Part shown: piece after piece, positions 37,819 through 46,882 of the stretch
Layout: each line of letters opens with the position of its first letter
Position numbering within the stretch: position 1 is the first letter of the stretch
Source of the DNA: Clostridioides difficile_D
GTDB taxonomy: Bacteria > Bacillota > Clostridia > Peptostreptococcales > Peptostreptococcaceae
Length of the DNA: 64,000 nt
Reading direction: 5' to 3'
NCBI GenBank assembly: GCA_945861085.1
Contig: OX244046.1
Location: forward strand, 3,410,001-3,474,000
Notes under the pieces: model-generated
Seen by the model: only the letters and a program-made list of their open reading frames with translations
The model's database searches: none
What the model was told of the DNA's origin: nothing
Made by a program: the position numbers and the translations under genes

Positions 37819-38179
37819 ATTTTTACTCCTCCTTAATTATTAACAATAAATTTAACTAATTCCTATTCAATTAATTATTATAAAAACTTATATCCCTGAA
37901 AATACAAATTTTCATATATCTTAATACTAATAATTAGTAGAATTCTATAAGTAATCTTTTTATATAATTATCGTTTTAGCACTAATTGAATCATTTCTCA
38001 GGTATATCGTTAAATCTATCATAATATTAAAATTACTTTTATATTGTCTAATGTATTTTCAATTATAAAAAAGATATCTTTAAAAGCTATTATCATCAAA
38101 AATTAAACTTTTTTATGTTAATATTTATTAACACTTAACTTAAAAATAAATTAAATACTATATTAATATTAATTAAGTA
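37819..38179. other. AT-rich intergenic region between island cargo genes
   Basis: No ORF, tRNA or convincing hairpin is visible. It should hold the promoter of the TPR protein gene. Confidence 0.4.
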
Positions 38180-39307
38180 TTATTTACTATCTTTTACAAT
38201 TTTCTTCAACTTATCTATACTTAAAACACTATCTTTTTTCCTGTGAATCATTCTATGACAATTTGAGCATATTGGCACTAAATCTGTTTTGGGATTTATA
38301 TTACTTTCTTTTCCAACAGAACTTAATGGTCTAATATGATGAATTTCTATGTATCCCTTACCTCTGTTTCCATATGTTTTTTCGAAATCAAACCCACATA
38401 CAACACACTTTGTACCATGATATTTTATTGCCTCTATTCTATTCTTAGGATTACGCTCATATTGTTTTCCATAAACATATTTAACTTTTCCTTCTTTTCT
38501 AATTTTAGTTTCTAATTCTATATTAATAGTATAAATGTCTAAAGGATTATCTTGACTTATTTCCTCTAATACATCATCTTCTATTTCAGAAGTAAAAATA
38601 AATTCTATATCAAAATTATTACTATCAAATTTTACAAATCTTATTTTAGGTAAATTTGTATTTTCTTCTATTTTACCTTCTAAGAATTTCTCATAATACT
38701 TAGGAAATATATTTCTTAGTAAATCTCTAAACTTAGATTTCCAAATTATTCTACTTCTTGGATTCTCTAATTTATCCATCTCTATAACTGCACTATAATA
38801 ATTATCATCATATCTAAAATTCACATTTTTCTTTTCATTCTTCCCTAAATTATTTATCTCAAAAAAATGTCTTATTTCTATTGGAACCCCTGTCCCATTA
38901 TGTTTTAATGTAGATTTATCAATTGTTTTTAAAGCTATTTTTTCGTCTAATAGCTCCCAAGAATCAACTTTTATAGGATACTCATTTATATTTTTACTTT
39001 CTAAAAGTAGTTTAATAATTTGCTTGAAATGTATCTCATCTTCTTTAAGCACTTCAATTGCTTTATCTATTGTGCATCCTATAAAAATACCTTTATGTTT
39101 TTTATTTATACCTAAATTATTTAATATCTCCATTGACTGATACTCTTTACCTTGTTTAAATTGTAAATCTAGTATCTCTTCATCTATTCTTTTACTACTC
39201 ATATTTTTCTTAAATAAATAATTGTAAACTACTTTATTTATTTGCTCTGATGTATATTTATTAAACTCTTTTTTTATATCATTAGGCTCTAGCTTAGGTA
39301 TTGTCAT
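38180..39307 (-). CDS. HNH endonuclease, predicted restriction-like
   Basis: 375 residues. The C-terminal HNH domain (about 295-360) has the zinc pair CVVC and CSNC and the catalytic EIHHIRPLSSVG and HRMIH motifs. The N-terminal region has a segment (NVNFRYDDNYYSAVIEMDKL, about 160-180) that I associate with predicted HNH restriction enzymes acting on modified DNA. No methyltransferase gene is near, so a type IV-like or phage-targeting role is more likely than a type II system. It sits in the replication-side arm, upstream of the TPR protein, with about 360 nt of AT-rich non-coding DNA between. Confidence 0.75.
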   Translation of the reverse strand: MTIPKLEPNDIKKEFNKYTSEQINKVVYNYLFKKNMSSKRIDEEILDLQFKQGKEYQSMEILNNLGINKKHKGIFIGCTIDKAIEVLKEDEIHFKQIIKLLLESKNINEYPIKVDSWELLDEKIALKTIDKSTLKHNGTGVPIEIRHFFEINNLGKNEKKNVNFRYDDNYYSAVIEMDKLENPRSRIIWKSKFRDLLRNIFPKYYEKFLEGKIEENTNLPKIRFVKFDSNNFDIEFIFTSEIEDDVLEEISQDNPLDIYTINIELETKIRKEGKVKYVYGKQYERNPKNRIEAIKYHGTKCVVCGFDFEKTYGNRGKGYIEIHHIRPLSSVGKESNINPKTDLVPICSNCHRMIHRKKDSVLSIDKLKKIVKDSK

Positions 39308-39432
39308 ATTCCCCTCCTTGATTGATTATTTTAGATTTTAATAAAATTATTATATCATATATTTATTATCAAAATATATTGTGTTATTCTATTAAATACA
39401 CAAATCCTACAGCATAATTAATTGCATAAAAA

Positions 39433-39462
39433 TTAAAGAGGGCATCCTTATACCCTCTTTAT
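39433..39462 (-). terminator. Hairpin after the small DUF6809-like gene
   Basis: AAAGAGGG and CCCTCTTT pair around CATCCTTATA. It follows the small gene by about 120 nt and precedes the HNH gene. Confidence 0.6.
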
Positions 39463-39579
39463 GAAATATATTTATTTTAAACAATACAATTAAAACACAC
39501 TTAATTCAAAGTATTATAGTACAACTTATTAATAATCTCAGTTTGCCATTTAATTATTCTACTAAAATACACAAATTAA

Positions 39580-39855
39580 TTACTTCAACAGCTCGATTAT
39601 AAATTTTGCTCCTGCTTTAAATCCAAATTTATAACTATGTTCTCTTTCAAATTCTATCAATGAATTAAATAAATCATTTAGTTCCATCAGTACATATACT
39701 TTATTTTCTTCTAACAATCCTTTTTCTAATAATTCATTAACCTCCATAATTTCTTTCCAACTTTCAATATAATATTTGTCTTTTTCTAAAATATCTCTAT
39801 ACATATGTTCATTTATCCAATAATCAAAATATATTTCTATAATTTCATCATACAT
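39580..39855 (-). CDS. Small acidic protein, DUF6809-like
   Basis: Start ATG 39855 (MYDEIIEIYFDYW) lies after AAGGAGG; 91 residues. The helical protein ends in SYKFGFKAGAKFIIELL, the tail I associate with DUF6809, which is frequent in clostridial phages and islands with no known function. Terminators on both sides make it a single-gene unit. Confidence 0.6.
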   Translation of the reverse strand: MYDEIIEIYFDYWINEHMYRDILEKDKYYIESWKEIMEVNELLEKGLLEENKVYVLMELNDLFNSLIEFEREHSYKFGFKAGAKFIIELLK

Positions 39856-39934
39856 TTTAGTACCTCCTTGACTTTCATAAGGCACTTAATATATACTTAA
39901 GTTGCTAGGTTAGTGTACATTAAGTACCTAATTT

Positions 39935-39976
39935 ATAAAGGTAGTTGTTATATTTATATGGCAACTACCTTTTTCT
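39935..39976 (-). terminator. Terminator of the island replication operon
   Basis: AAAGGTAGTTG and CAACTACCTTT pair around TTATATTTATATGG, with a T-run in the plus direction and A/T tail in the minus direction. It is about 130 nt after the helicase stop. Confidence 0.7.
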
Positions 39977-40102
39977 AATAAGTGTTTAAATCTAAACTAA
40001 ATATATTTTAAATCTTTATTACATCTAATTAAAATTTATATTTATCCTTCAACATTTCTTGAAACATAATTTATCTATTGTTCAATAAATCATGCTTCTT
40101 TT

Positions 40103-41437
40103 TTATATCTCTTGTATCTTCTTACATTCTTCAAAAGAAAACAAATTTCCTATATACCAATATGGTCTAAATCCTGACTCACCATCCCTATTTTTAGCAA
40201 CAATAATCTCACTTAAATTAGCACCAAAACCTTTTTCTCTTCGTCTCAGTTCTCTTATATCCTCAATTCCCATTGTCTTACAATAATTAAGAGCTTCTTT
40301 TTCTGTAGGTCTATGAATATATATAACTGAATTAGAATCCATATATATCTGCTTTGAGCTTCTCATCACTCTATCACCTTTAGGTCTTTCATCTTTCAAT
40401 TCATCATTTAATTGAGCAAGCTGAATAACTGGTATATTAAAATCTAAAGTAATCTTTTTTATTTGTCTTGATAAGTCAGCGAATTTAGCTTCTCCTACTT
40501 CTTTACCTTCATAATCCAAAATTTGCAAATAATCAATTATTACTAAACTAGGCTTAATATTCTTTATTTCTCTCTTTATTCCTGATACTGTGTTTACAGA
40601 GTCATTTATATAAAGATTATTTTCTTGATTTATTATGCTTAAAGCTTGTATATATTTGACTATTTCATCATCATTTAGATTTCTATTCTTCATTTTTACA
40701 ACTGATATTCCAGTTAGTGATGCTATATTTCTAAACAAAATCTGTATATCACTCATCTCTCCACTTATAAAAAGTACTTTCTTACCTTGAAATATTACAT
40801 TTCTAAGTATTTGTAATGCCAATGCTGTTTTACCTCTTCCACTTTTAGCTGCTATTGTAGTTAGTTCACCCCCATATAAACCTCCTATAGTATCATCTAA
40901 GAACTTTATTCCAGTTTTAATACCTTCATTTATTTCATCATTTATATATTCAAAGGCTCTCTCTGATATAGCTGTTATACTTGAATCCTTTTTTATTAAT
41001 TTCTGATTAGCTTTATTTATATCATTTTCTAACTGATATATAAGAGTATTATCATCTATTTCTCCAAGGCTGAATTTATTGAATTTATCAATTATATTTC
41101 TATTTTTGTATTTTTCAATAACTATACTTACATAACTCATGAAATTTGATACTGTTGGAACTATTGTTGACAAACTAGTGATATAGCTTATACCTCCAAT
41201 ATTATTCAAATGACCTTTTCTCTTTAATTCTTCTGTAAGAGTTATTATATCTATTACTTCATTTCTCTTATTTATTTCTTTTATAGCATTAAATATGTAT
41301 TTATGTCCCTCATGATAAAACATGTCTTCATTTAACATTTGCTCTAACTCTTCCACTATTGTTGAATCTAATAAAATGCTTCCTAATATTGATTGCTCTG
41401 CTTCTGTATTTTTAATTAAGTTGTTTGAATTGTTTAT
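40103..41437 (-). CDS. DnaB-like replicative helicase, probable AUA (or AUU) start
   Basis: The helicase has the DnaB N-terminal domain and a RecA-like C-terminal motor (Walker A AAKSGRGKTALA, Walker B LVIIDYLQIL, the later QLAQLNDE and RSSKQIYMDS segments). The first standard start is GTG at 41356, which would remove the conserved NTEAEQSILGSILLDS. That sequence is encoded in frame just upstream, with no ATG, GTG or TTG before it. AGGAGG at 41450-41445 lies 7 nt from ATA at 41437 and 4 nt from ATT at 41440. A non-AUG start, giving 444-445 residues, therefore fits best. The SD overlaps the stop of the DnaD-like gene. Confidence 0.88.
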   Translation of the reverse strand: MNNSNNLIKNTEAEQSILGSILLDSTIVEELEQMLNEDMFYHEGHKYIFNAIKEINKRNEVIDIITLTEELKRKGHLNNIGGISYITSLSTIVPTVSNFMSYVSIVIEKYKNRNIIDKFNKFSLGEIDDNTLIYQLENDINKANQKLIKKDSSITAISERAFEYINDEINEGIKTGIKFLDDTIGGLYGGELTTIAAKSGRGKTALALQILRNVIFQGKKVLFISGEMSDIQILFRNIASLTGISVVKMKNRNLNDDEIVKYIQALSIINQENNLYINDSVNTVSGIKREIKNIKPSLVIIDYLQILDYEGKEVGEAKFADLSRQIKKITLDFNIPVIQLAQLNDELKDERPKGDRVMRSSKQIYMDSNSVIYIHRPTEKEALNYCKTMGIEDIRELRRREKGFGANLSEIIVAKNRDGESGFRPYWYIGNLFSFEECKKIQEI

Positions 41438-41449
41438 AATATAACCTCC

Positions 41450-42193
41450 TTACCACTTTAATTGTGAGTCATCTGGATTATATATTGCTGTCTCTTTATT
41501 TATGACAATTTCCTTGCTATGATAATTGCCCTCTAGTATCTTGGTAAAATTACTTGAATTCATTATCCAATCAAAGTTTGCTTTCCATCCTGTATTATTA
41601 TTTCCATTCAGAAAATTTGTTTTACTAACTATATTTATAACCTCTAATACAGTTTCTTTATCATATTCTTTTATTCTTGAATTTATTCTCCTCTTTCTTG
41701 TATCTGTTAGTTTCTTGACCTTTGAAAGTTCAATACAAGTTGAGTTAAATTTGCTTATGATTTCACTATATATAATATTATTTTCATTCTTTATATTCTT
41801 GATTGTTGTTGATTGATTGTTAATAGTCTGTTGATTAGGTTGTTGATTTTCTATGTTCTCTTGATAAAGCTCCCAGTTTTCAATAGTTATGACTATATAC
41901 TTGTTTGTTGTTTCGTATGTTAGAAAACCAGCATTTTTAAAAACCAACAAACAACTTCTAACCATTTGATAACTAACTCCTTTACCACATCTTTCAGCTA
42001 TTTTGCTATATGAAGAAATAAATTGTCCAGATTTTATTTTTATCCTTTTATTATCTATAAAAACATGGTTTTCTTTATGACTAGCCATAAGTAATATAGT
42101 TATTAATATTACTTTTCTTTCTGGTTTAATGTCTTTCCAAATTGATTTATCCAACAACTCCCTATAAAGCTTTATCCACCCTTTATTGCTCAA
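41450..42193 (-). CDS. DnaD-like replisome organizer / replication initiator
   Basis: 247 residues. The N-terminal winged-helix part (GWIKLYRELLDKSIWKD, then GQFISSYSKIAERCG) is that of phage replisome organizers. A Gln/Asn-rich linker (about 118-140) leads to a C-terminal DnaD-like domain ending with GWKANFDWIMNSSNFTKILEG. It probably loads the DnaB-like helicase encoded next in the operon at an island origin. The origin itself was not located; direct repeats within such a gene are common sites. Confidence 0.85.
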   Translation of the reverse strand: MSNKGWIKLYRELLDKSIWKDIKPERKVILITILLMASHKENHVFIDNKRIKIKSGQFISSYSKIAERCGKGVSYQMVRSCLLVFKNAGFLTYETTNKYIVITIENWELYQENIENQQPNQQTINNQSTTIKNIKNENNIIYSEIISKFNSTCIELSKVKKLTDTRKRRINSRIKEYDKETVLEVINIVSKTNFLNGNNNTGWKANFDWIMNSSNFTKILEGNYHSKEIVINKETAIYNPDDSQLKW

Positions 42194-42214
42194 TTACAAA
42201 CACCTACTTTAAGA

Positions 42215-42529
42215 CTATAACTTGATACCATTTGCATTTTCAATAAACCAATCATCCAATTTATTTTTTATTATGTATACTCGATTATTTATCCATATAC
42301 AAGGGAATCCTTTATTTTTAGAATGACATAACTGCCTAAATTTTGATTCTCCTATAGGATAAAGTCTCGATGCTTCCTTACATGTTATAAGTTCAGCTTT
42401 ATTTCTTTTCGCATTTTCAATAATTTTATATCCTTGCTTTTTTTCTTGTGCTTCTTCTTCATTCTTTACAATAATGTTTAAAGTAGCTTGTAATGTCTTT
42501 AAAACTTCTAAATTATTATTCTCTTTCAT
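42215..42529 (-). CDS. Excisionase-like DNA-binding protein
   Basis: 104 residues. The C-terminal half is a MerR-like/excisionase winged helix (LITCKEASRLYPIGESKFRQ, then NRVYIIKNKLDDWFIEN). Its place right after the XRE gene, and the integrase in the other arm, suggest it directs excision. A decayed homologue lies at 23.35 kb. Confidence 0.82.
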   Translation of the reverse strand: MKENNNLEVLKTLQATLNIIVKNEEEAQEKKQGYKIIENAKRNKAELITCKEASRLYPIGESKFRQLCHSKNKGFPCIWINNRVYIIKNKLDDWFIENANGIKL

Positions 42530-42532
42530 ATT

Positions 42533-42733
42533 TTACTCCTCCTTACTAAAAAATAATTCTTCTACTGTTGTATCTAAAGCTCTAGATAGTTTAATCATCA
42601 AATCATTGCTTGGATTATTAGCCTTACCTGTTTCCAAGTTTGATAAATAATATCTTGATATACCAACTCTATCTGCCAGTTCTTGTTGCTTTAGACCTTT
42701 TTTAATCCTAAATATTTTTAAATTGATTCCCAT
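42533..42733 (-). CDS. XRE-family regulator, first gene of the replication arm
   Basis: 66 residues, one HTH-3 domain (LKQQELADRVGISRYYLSNL, then LSRALDTTVEELFF). It starts the leftward arm, 3 nt ahead of the excisionase gene, and is divergent from the 42880 regulator. A consensus promoter and an operator-like repeat lie in the shared region. A decayed copy is at about 23.5 kb. Confidence 0.88.
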   Translation of the reverse strand: MGINLKIFRIKKGLKQQELADRVGISRYYLSNLETGKANNPSNDLMIKLSRALDTTVEELFFSKEE

Positions 42734-42753
42734 ACTTTTTCCTCCTTTTTTCT

Positions 42754-42771
42754 AGTTTACATTCGTAAACT
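42754..42771. promoter_or_regulatory. Operator-like inverted repeat in the switch region
   Basis: AGTTTAC-ATTC-GTAAACT is a perfect 7-bp dyad 21 nt before the leftward XRE start, placed over the start of its transcript. A likely repressor site. Confidence 0.55.
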
Positions 42772-42781
42772 TTACATTTTA

Positions 42782-42811
42782 ATTATAATGTCGACATATG
42801 TGTACTGTCAA
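42782..42811 (-). promoter_or_regulatory. Promoter of the leftward (xis-replication) arm
   Basis: Minus-strand TTGACA (42811-42806) and TATAAT (42787-42782) are perfect consensus boxes 18 nt apart. The spacer holds GTGTAC, also found at 42842 in the rightward promoter. Confidence 0.78.
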
Positions 42812-42879
42812 TAAGAATATATTATTTTTCTGTTCTCATTTGTGTACTTTTGGGATATACTTTATACGAGGTGATAATA

Positions 42880-43644
42880 TTGCAAATTGGAAAAAACTTA
42901 AAAAAGATAAGAAAACAAAAAGAACTAACACAGATTCAACTTGCTGAAATTAGTGGCATCTCAAGAAATGCTCTAATAAATTATGAAAATGATAAAAGAA
43001 TACCTAGTATAGATACCTTATCAAAACTCGCTAAAGCTTTGAAAATTGAAAAGACTATCTTTTATTTTGATATTGAAAATGAAGTAATGACTAATGAAGA
43101 TGTTTTATACTTTTTACAGTCTTTATTCCCAGAAGAATACTATTCTTTTGATGAATTTTTAAATGCTATTTCAAATCTTATGGAAGATGATGATATTAGA
43201 ATTACCTCAAGTTTACTGTTAGGTGCTTGGTCTGATAAAGACCAATATTATAAACTTGGTGAAAAATTAGAACTAAATGAAAATCAAGTTTATAATTGGA
43301 TACTTTCAGATTGTATATCTAATACTGAATTAGATTTTTCATTACATCCTGATGACATAAAAGAAATTATTAAAAATGATGTTCTTACAAAACAATCAAT
43401 TGATGAATTATTAGATATTGGTCTATCAGAAGAAAATATAGAAACAATCTATGATTACTTTAGTGGCTCAACAGATAATGGAAGTAATATTCGACTAAAA
43501 AAATTAATATCTCAAAAAGAAAATATTACTATTAAAAATAATGATTACTTTAAATTATTACAAGAAAATAATGAATTAAAGGAAAAAAATGAAAAGCTTG
43601 AAAATACACTTAAAGAAATAAAAAAACTACTAACTAAAATATAA
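42880..43644 (+). CDS. XRE-family repressor-like regulator (Stl/CI-like position)
   Basis: The likely start is TTG at 42880 after GAGGTG, giving 254 residues; the longer frame from 42850 has no site. The N-terminal HTH (MQIGKNLKKIRKQKELTQIQ ... GISRNALINYEN) covers 1-60, followed by a long helical region and a C-terminal coiled coil (NNELKEKNEKLENTLKEIKK). It heads the arm that ends with the integrase and is divergent from xre-xis, the position of the master repressor in satellites. Confidence 0.85.
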   Translation: MQIGKNLKKIRKQKELTQIQLAEISGISRNALINYENDKRIPSIDTLSKLAKALKIEKTIFYFDIENEVMTNEDVLYFLQSLFPEEYYSFDEFLNAISNLMEDDDIRITSSLLLGAWSDKDQYYKLGEKLELNENQVYNWILSDCISNTELDFSLHPDDIKEIIKNDVLTKQSIDELLDIGLSEENIETIYDYFSGSTDNGSNIRLKKLISQKENITIKNNDYFKLLQENNELKEKNEKLENTLKEIKKLLTKI

Positions 43645-43697
43645 AATAATATCAATACTATCTAAAGCAATGATAAAGAACTATGAATGGAGTTACA

Positions 43698-43862
43698 ATT
43701 ATGAATAAATCATATATGCTAAAATACACATATAAATGCCCTACTAATTTATTTCATGGAGATAAAAAATATACTCTAATATACATTAAAAGAATTATGA
43801 GTAAGTTAGTATATAACATAGATAATCTAGAAAATAACTCCTTTATATGTGTAAAAATATAA
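43698..43862 (+). pseudogene. Truncated duplicate of the Fic-like gene
   Basis: Bases 43700-43850 repeat the start of the gene at 44478 with about 80 percent identity (MNKSYMLKYTYKCPTNLFHG versus MNKSYIPKYTHKFPTNLPHG). The frame then ends at TAA 43860-43862. Only the first 54 or so codons remain. Confidence 0.78.
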
Positions 43863-43894
43863 TCATTGTTTGATGATATATTTAAGGTGGAATT

Positions 43895-44386
43895 ATGATA
43901 AATAATACAATTGGAGAAAAGATTAAACAATATAGGAAATCGATAAATATGTCAAGGAATGAACTAGCCAACAAGATTGGTTGTTCAGTTCATGCTATAG
44001 CTAAATATGAGCAAAATCAAAGAATACCTAGTTTAGATATGATAAGAAAAATAGCTACTGCTTTATCAATTGCTATAAATAAACTCATTGTTGAAGAAAA
44101 TGATTTAGATACTTTAACAAATAATAATATTAATTTAAAAGTATTTGATAAAGAGTTGGATTTAGTAATTCACATATTAGAAAATTATGGTTATGATATA
44201 AAAACAGACTATAAAAAAAAGTTTGAAATTACAGATAATGCAGATACAATAAAACCAATTAACCTAAACTTCTCTGACTTCAAAGACTTCTCCAAAAATC
44301 TAAATTGGGTGATAAATGGTCTTGTTGAAAATTTTATACAAGAAAACTCTAATGGCCTTATTGAAGATGAGGATGAAGAATATTAG
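43895..44386 (+). CDS. Second XRE-family regulator of the integrase arm
   Basis: 163 residues, HTH at 5-62 (IKQYRKSINMSRNELANKIG, then AKYEQNQRIPSLDMIRKI), then an acidic C-terminal part ending LIEDEDEEY. It lies between the truncated and the longer Fic-like genes. It may control them, like an antitoxin-type regulator, but this is inference. Confidence 0.8.
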   Translation: MINNTIGEKIKQYRKSINMSRNELANKIGCSVHAIAKYEQNQRIPSLDMIRKIATALSIAINKLIVEENDLDTLTNNNINLKVFDKELDLVIHILENYGYDIKTDYKKKFEITDNADTIKPINLNFSDFKDFSKNLNWVINGLVENFIQENSNGLIEDEDEEY

Positions 44387-44477
44387 TATTGCACATTTTC
44401 AAAATATGGGTTTACCTATTAACTTTTATACATTCATAGTTAATAAATAAAAATTAGATATGAAAGGAGCTAAAATC

Positions 44478-45230
44478 ATGAATAAATCATATATACCAAA
44501 ATACACACATAAATTCCCTACTAATCTACCTCATGGAGATAAAAAATATACTTTAACATACATTAGAAGAATGATAAGTGAATTTGTATATGATATGGGT
44601 AACCTAGAAAACAATCCCTTCACATTCCCAGAAGTACAAACATTACTTGATGGTATAACAGTAGGTGGACATAAATTAAGTGACCAAAATCAAATACTAA
44701 ATATAAAATCATCATGGGATTATGTAATAAAATTAAGTAACAAAGAAAACTTATCTTTAAATAAAGATACAATTTGCTCTATACATAAAATAGTTGCAAA
44801 AGATGAAGCTCTAATCGTTGGAGATTTCAGAAATGGTAATATAGGTATAGCTGGTACTACCCAATATGAGTGCATAGAAGCCGCTCTATTAAATGATTTA
44901 TTTGTAAATGACATAAATATCATAAATAAAATAACTAACCCCTTAGAAAAGGCTATAATAATAAATTTATGGTTATCCTATTGCCAATTCTTCTATGATG
45001 GCAACAAAAGAACTGCTAGACTTACCTCAAACCTAATACTTATAAGTAATGATATAGGAGTTCTATCAATACCAGCTAAACATAAACAAGAATACAACAC
45101 ATTAATGCTAAACTTCTATGAAACACTAGAAGGTGATGAAGTTATAAAATTCTTATTAGAGAAATGTATTACATTCTTTGATGAATATAACTATAAATCA
45201 TATAAGGAGCTGTTTAAAAATGGCAACTAA
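44478..45230 (+). CDS. Fic-like protein lacking the catalytic histidine
   Basis: Start ATG 44478 (MNKSYIPKY) follows AAAGGAG; 250 residues. The Fic core is recognisable (SIHKIVAKDEALIVGDFRNG; LWLSYCQFFYDGNKRTARL), but the motif HxFx(D/E)GNGRxxR reads QFFYDGNKRTAR. The catalytic His is Gln and the second Gly of GNGR is Lys, so AMP-transfer activity is doubtful. Its 3' end overlaps the integrase gene by 11 nt. A 5' fragment duplicate is at 43698. Confidence 0.8.
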   Translation: MNKSYIPKYTHKFPTNLPHGDKKYTLTYIRRMISEFVYDMGNLENNPFTFPEVQTLLDGITVGGHKLSDQNQILNIKSSWDYVIKLSNKENLSLNKDTICSIHKIVAKDEALIVGDFRNGNIGIAGTTQYECIEAALLNDLFVNDINIINKITNPLEKAIIINLWLSYCQFFYDGNKRTARLTSNLILISNDIGVLSIPAKHKQEYNTLMLNFYETLEGDEVIKFLLEKCITFFDEYNYKSYKELFKNGN

Positions 45231-46386
45231 AAGAGCTAATGGAGAAGGCTCTATCGGAAAATATAAAGATGGTTGGCGTTCCCGTATAATGATTGGCTAT
45301 AATGAAGATGGTAAACCAATAAGAAAAGAATTTTATGGTAAGACTCAAAAGGAAGCTAAAGATAAACTTGATGCTTATAAAAAACAATATTATTTAAGCT
45401 CTGATATTTCAGATGATAAAATAACTTTAGAGCATTGGTTTTACAATTGGTTATTTGAATATAGAATAAAAGATTTAAAACCTAAATCATTTGAAAGATA
45501 TGAAAGCATCTATCGTAATTATATTAAAGATACTGATTTAGGCAATCTTAAATTAAAAGACTTAAGAGTATCTCACATACAAAAATATTACAATAGATTG
45601 CTTGATTCCAATAAAAGTATACCTACTATAAGGCAAATAAACACTAAACTGAAAACCTGCTTATCAGAAGCTGAAAAACAAGGTCTTATACAACGTAATT
45701 ATTGTACTATGGTAAATATACCAGTTGAGAAAAAGGAAAATAAGCTTGAAATATTGACTCTTGAACAACAAAAGAGTTTTATAAAAGCTATAGAGGGGCA
45801 TAAATTAGAGGTATTATTTTTACTTGCTCTTGGTACTGGACTTAGATTAGGAGAATTATTAGGGCTTAAATGGTTTGATATTGATTTTAAAAAGTCTAAT
45901 TTAACAGTTAAAAGAACTCTTCAAAGAACATATTTTATAGATAAAACTGGAAATAGAGAGCTTAAAGTATTAGAGCAAGAGCCAAAGACATCAAATTCTT
46001 ACAGAACTGTACCTATTCCAAAAGATGTTTTAAATAAATTGAAAGAGCATAAAGTAAATCAAAATTCGGATATATTAAAGGCTGGAGAATTATATAGAAA
46101 TGATAATTATGTATTTTGCAATGAATTAGGTATCCCTATAGATGATAAAAGACCTTTAAGGAATCTAAAGTCTATATTAAATAGCTTAAATATAGAGCCT
46201 ATAAAGTTTCATGGTCTTAGAAAAACTTATGCAACTAGACTTTTTGAGAATGATGTTCCTCCTAAAACTGTACAAGTTTTAATGGGTCATTATGATATAT
46301 CAATAACTTTAAATATATATACTCAAGTTATGGAAGATAAGAAAATTGAAGCTGTAGAAAAGTTGGATAAAATATTTTCATTGTAA
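45220..46386 (+). CDS. int: Tyrosine recombinase (integrase) of the island
   Basis: The likely start is ATG 45220 (MATKRANGEGSIGKY) after AAGGAG; 388 residues. It has an N-terminal arm-binding AP2-like domain (1-60), a SAM-like core-binding domain (65-165) and a catalytic domain with Arg209, His331, Arg334, His357 and Tyr367 all present. It should integrate the island at the 3' end of ssrA and, with the excisionase, release it. It is not adjacent to an att site: 3 kb of cargo lie between it and ssrA. Confidence 0.94.
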   Translation: MATKRANGEGSIGKYKDGWRSRIMIGYNEDGKPIRKEFYGKTQKEAKDKLDAYKKQYYLSSDISDDKITLEHWFYNWLFEYRIKDLKPKSFERYESIYRNYIKDTDLGNLKLKDLRVSHIQKYYNRLLDSNKSIPTIRQINTKLKTCLSEAEKQGLIQRNYCTMVNIPVEKKENKLEILTLEQQKSFIKAIEGHKLEVLFLLALGTGLRLGELLGLKWFDIDFKKSNLTVKRTLQRTYFIDKTGNRELKVLEQEPKTSNSYRTVPIPKDVLNKLKEHKVNQNSDILKAGELYRNDNYVFCNELGIPIDDKRPLRNLKSILNSLNIEPIKFHGLRKTYATRLFENDVPPKTVQVLMGHYDISITLNIYTQVMEDKKIEAVEKLDKIFSL

Positions 46387-46389
46387 AAA

Positions 46390-46447
46390 GTATCTATAAT
46401 AATATAGTTTTATTTAATTAATCATAAAACTATATTATTATAGATAC
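46390..46447. terminator. Perfect 24-bp palindrome after the integrase gene
   Basis: GTATCTATAATAATATAGTT and four more bases (46390-46413) are exactly complementary to 46424-46447, with a 10-nt loop. It starts 4 nt after the stop. There is no clean T-run, so it may also act as an RNA-stabilising or protein-binding site. Confidence 0.65.
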
Positions 46448-46882
46448 AAATTAATTTTATATATTTTTGTATCTTTATACTTTTCTTTTCAATATCTATT
46501 TTGGATAATATTCACAATATATTAATCCTTGCTCTCTTATAAGTTTTACTAGTTTATCTAGAAAATGCTAATGATAGTAACAAATAAAGGTTTTCTATAT
46601 AAAAAATTTCTTTAATCTATCCTTAAAAACATCTTTATATGTTAACAAAACAATGTTATAGAATTTCATTACAGAATAAAAATAATTCTCAATTATTACA
46701 TGATTTATCTTTTAAACTTATTTAGTTTATTCCAAATAATTATACAAACAACTATTAATTCTATTTTTAAAATAAATATCTATTAATAAACAATATGTTT
46801 TTATTTACTTACACTAATTTTATTATCTATTTTCATTAATTTTAATATTATATAGAGATAACAGAAATTAAAACTATAATTT
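46448..46882. other. AT-rich non-coding stretch inside the island
   Basis: About 435 nt with many stops in all frames. I see no RNA gene, repeat or ORF fragment that can be named. Confidence 0.4.
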
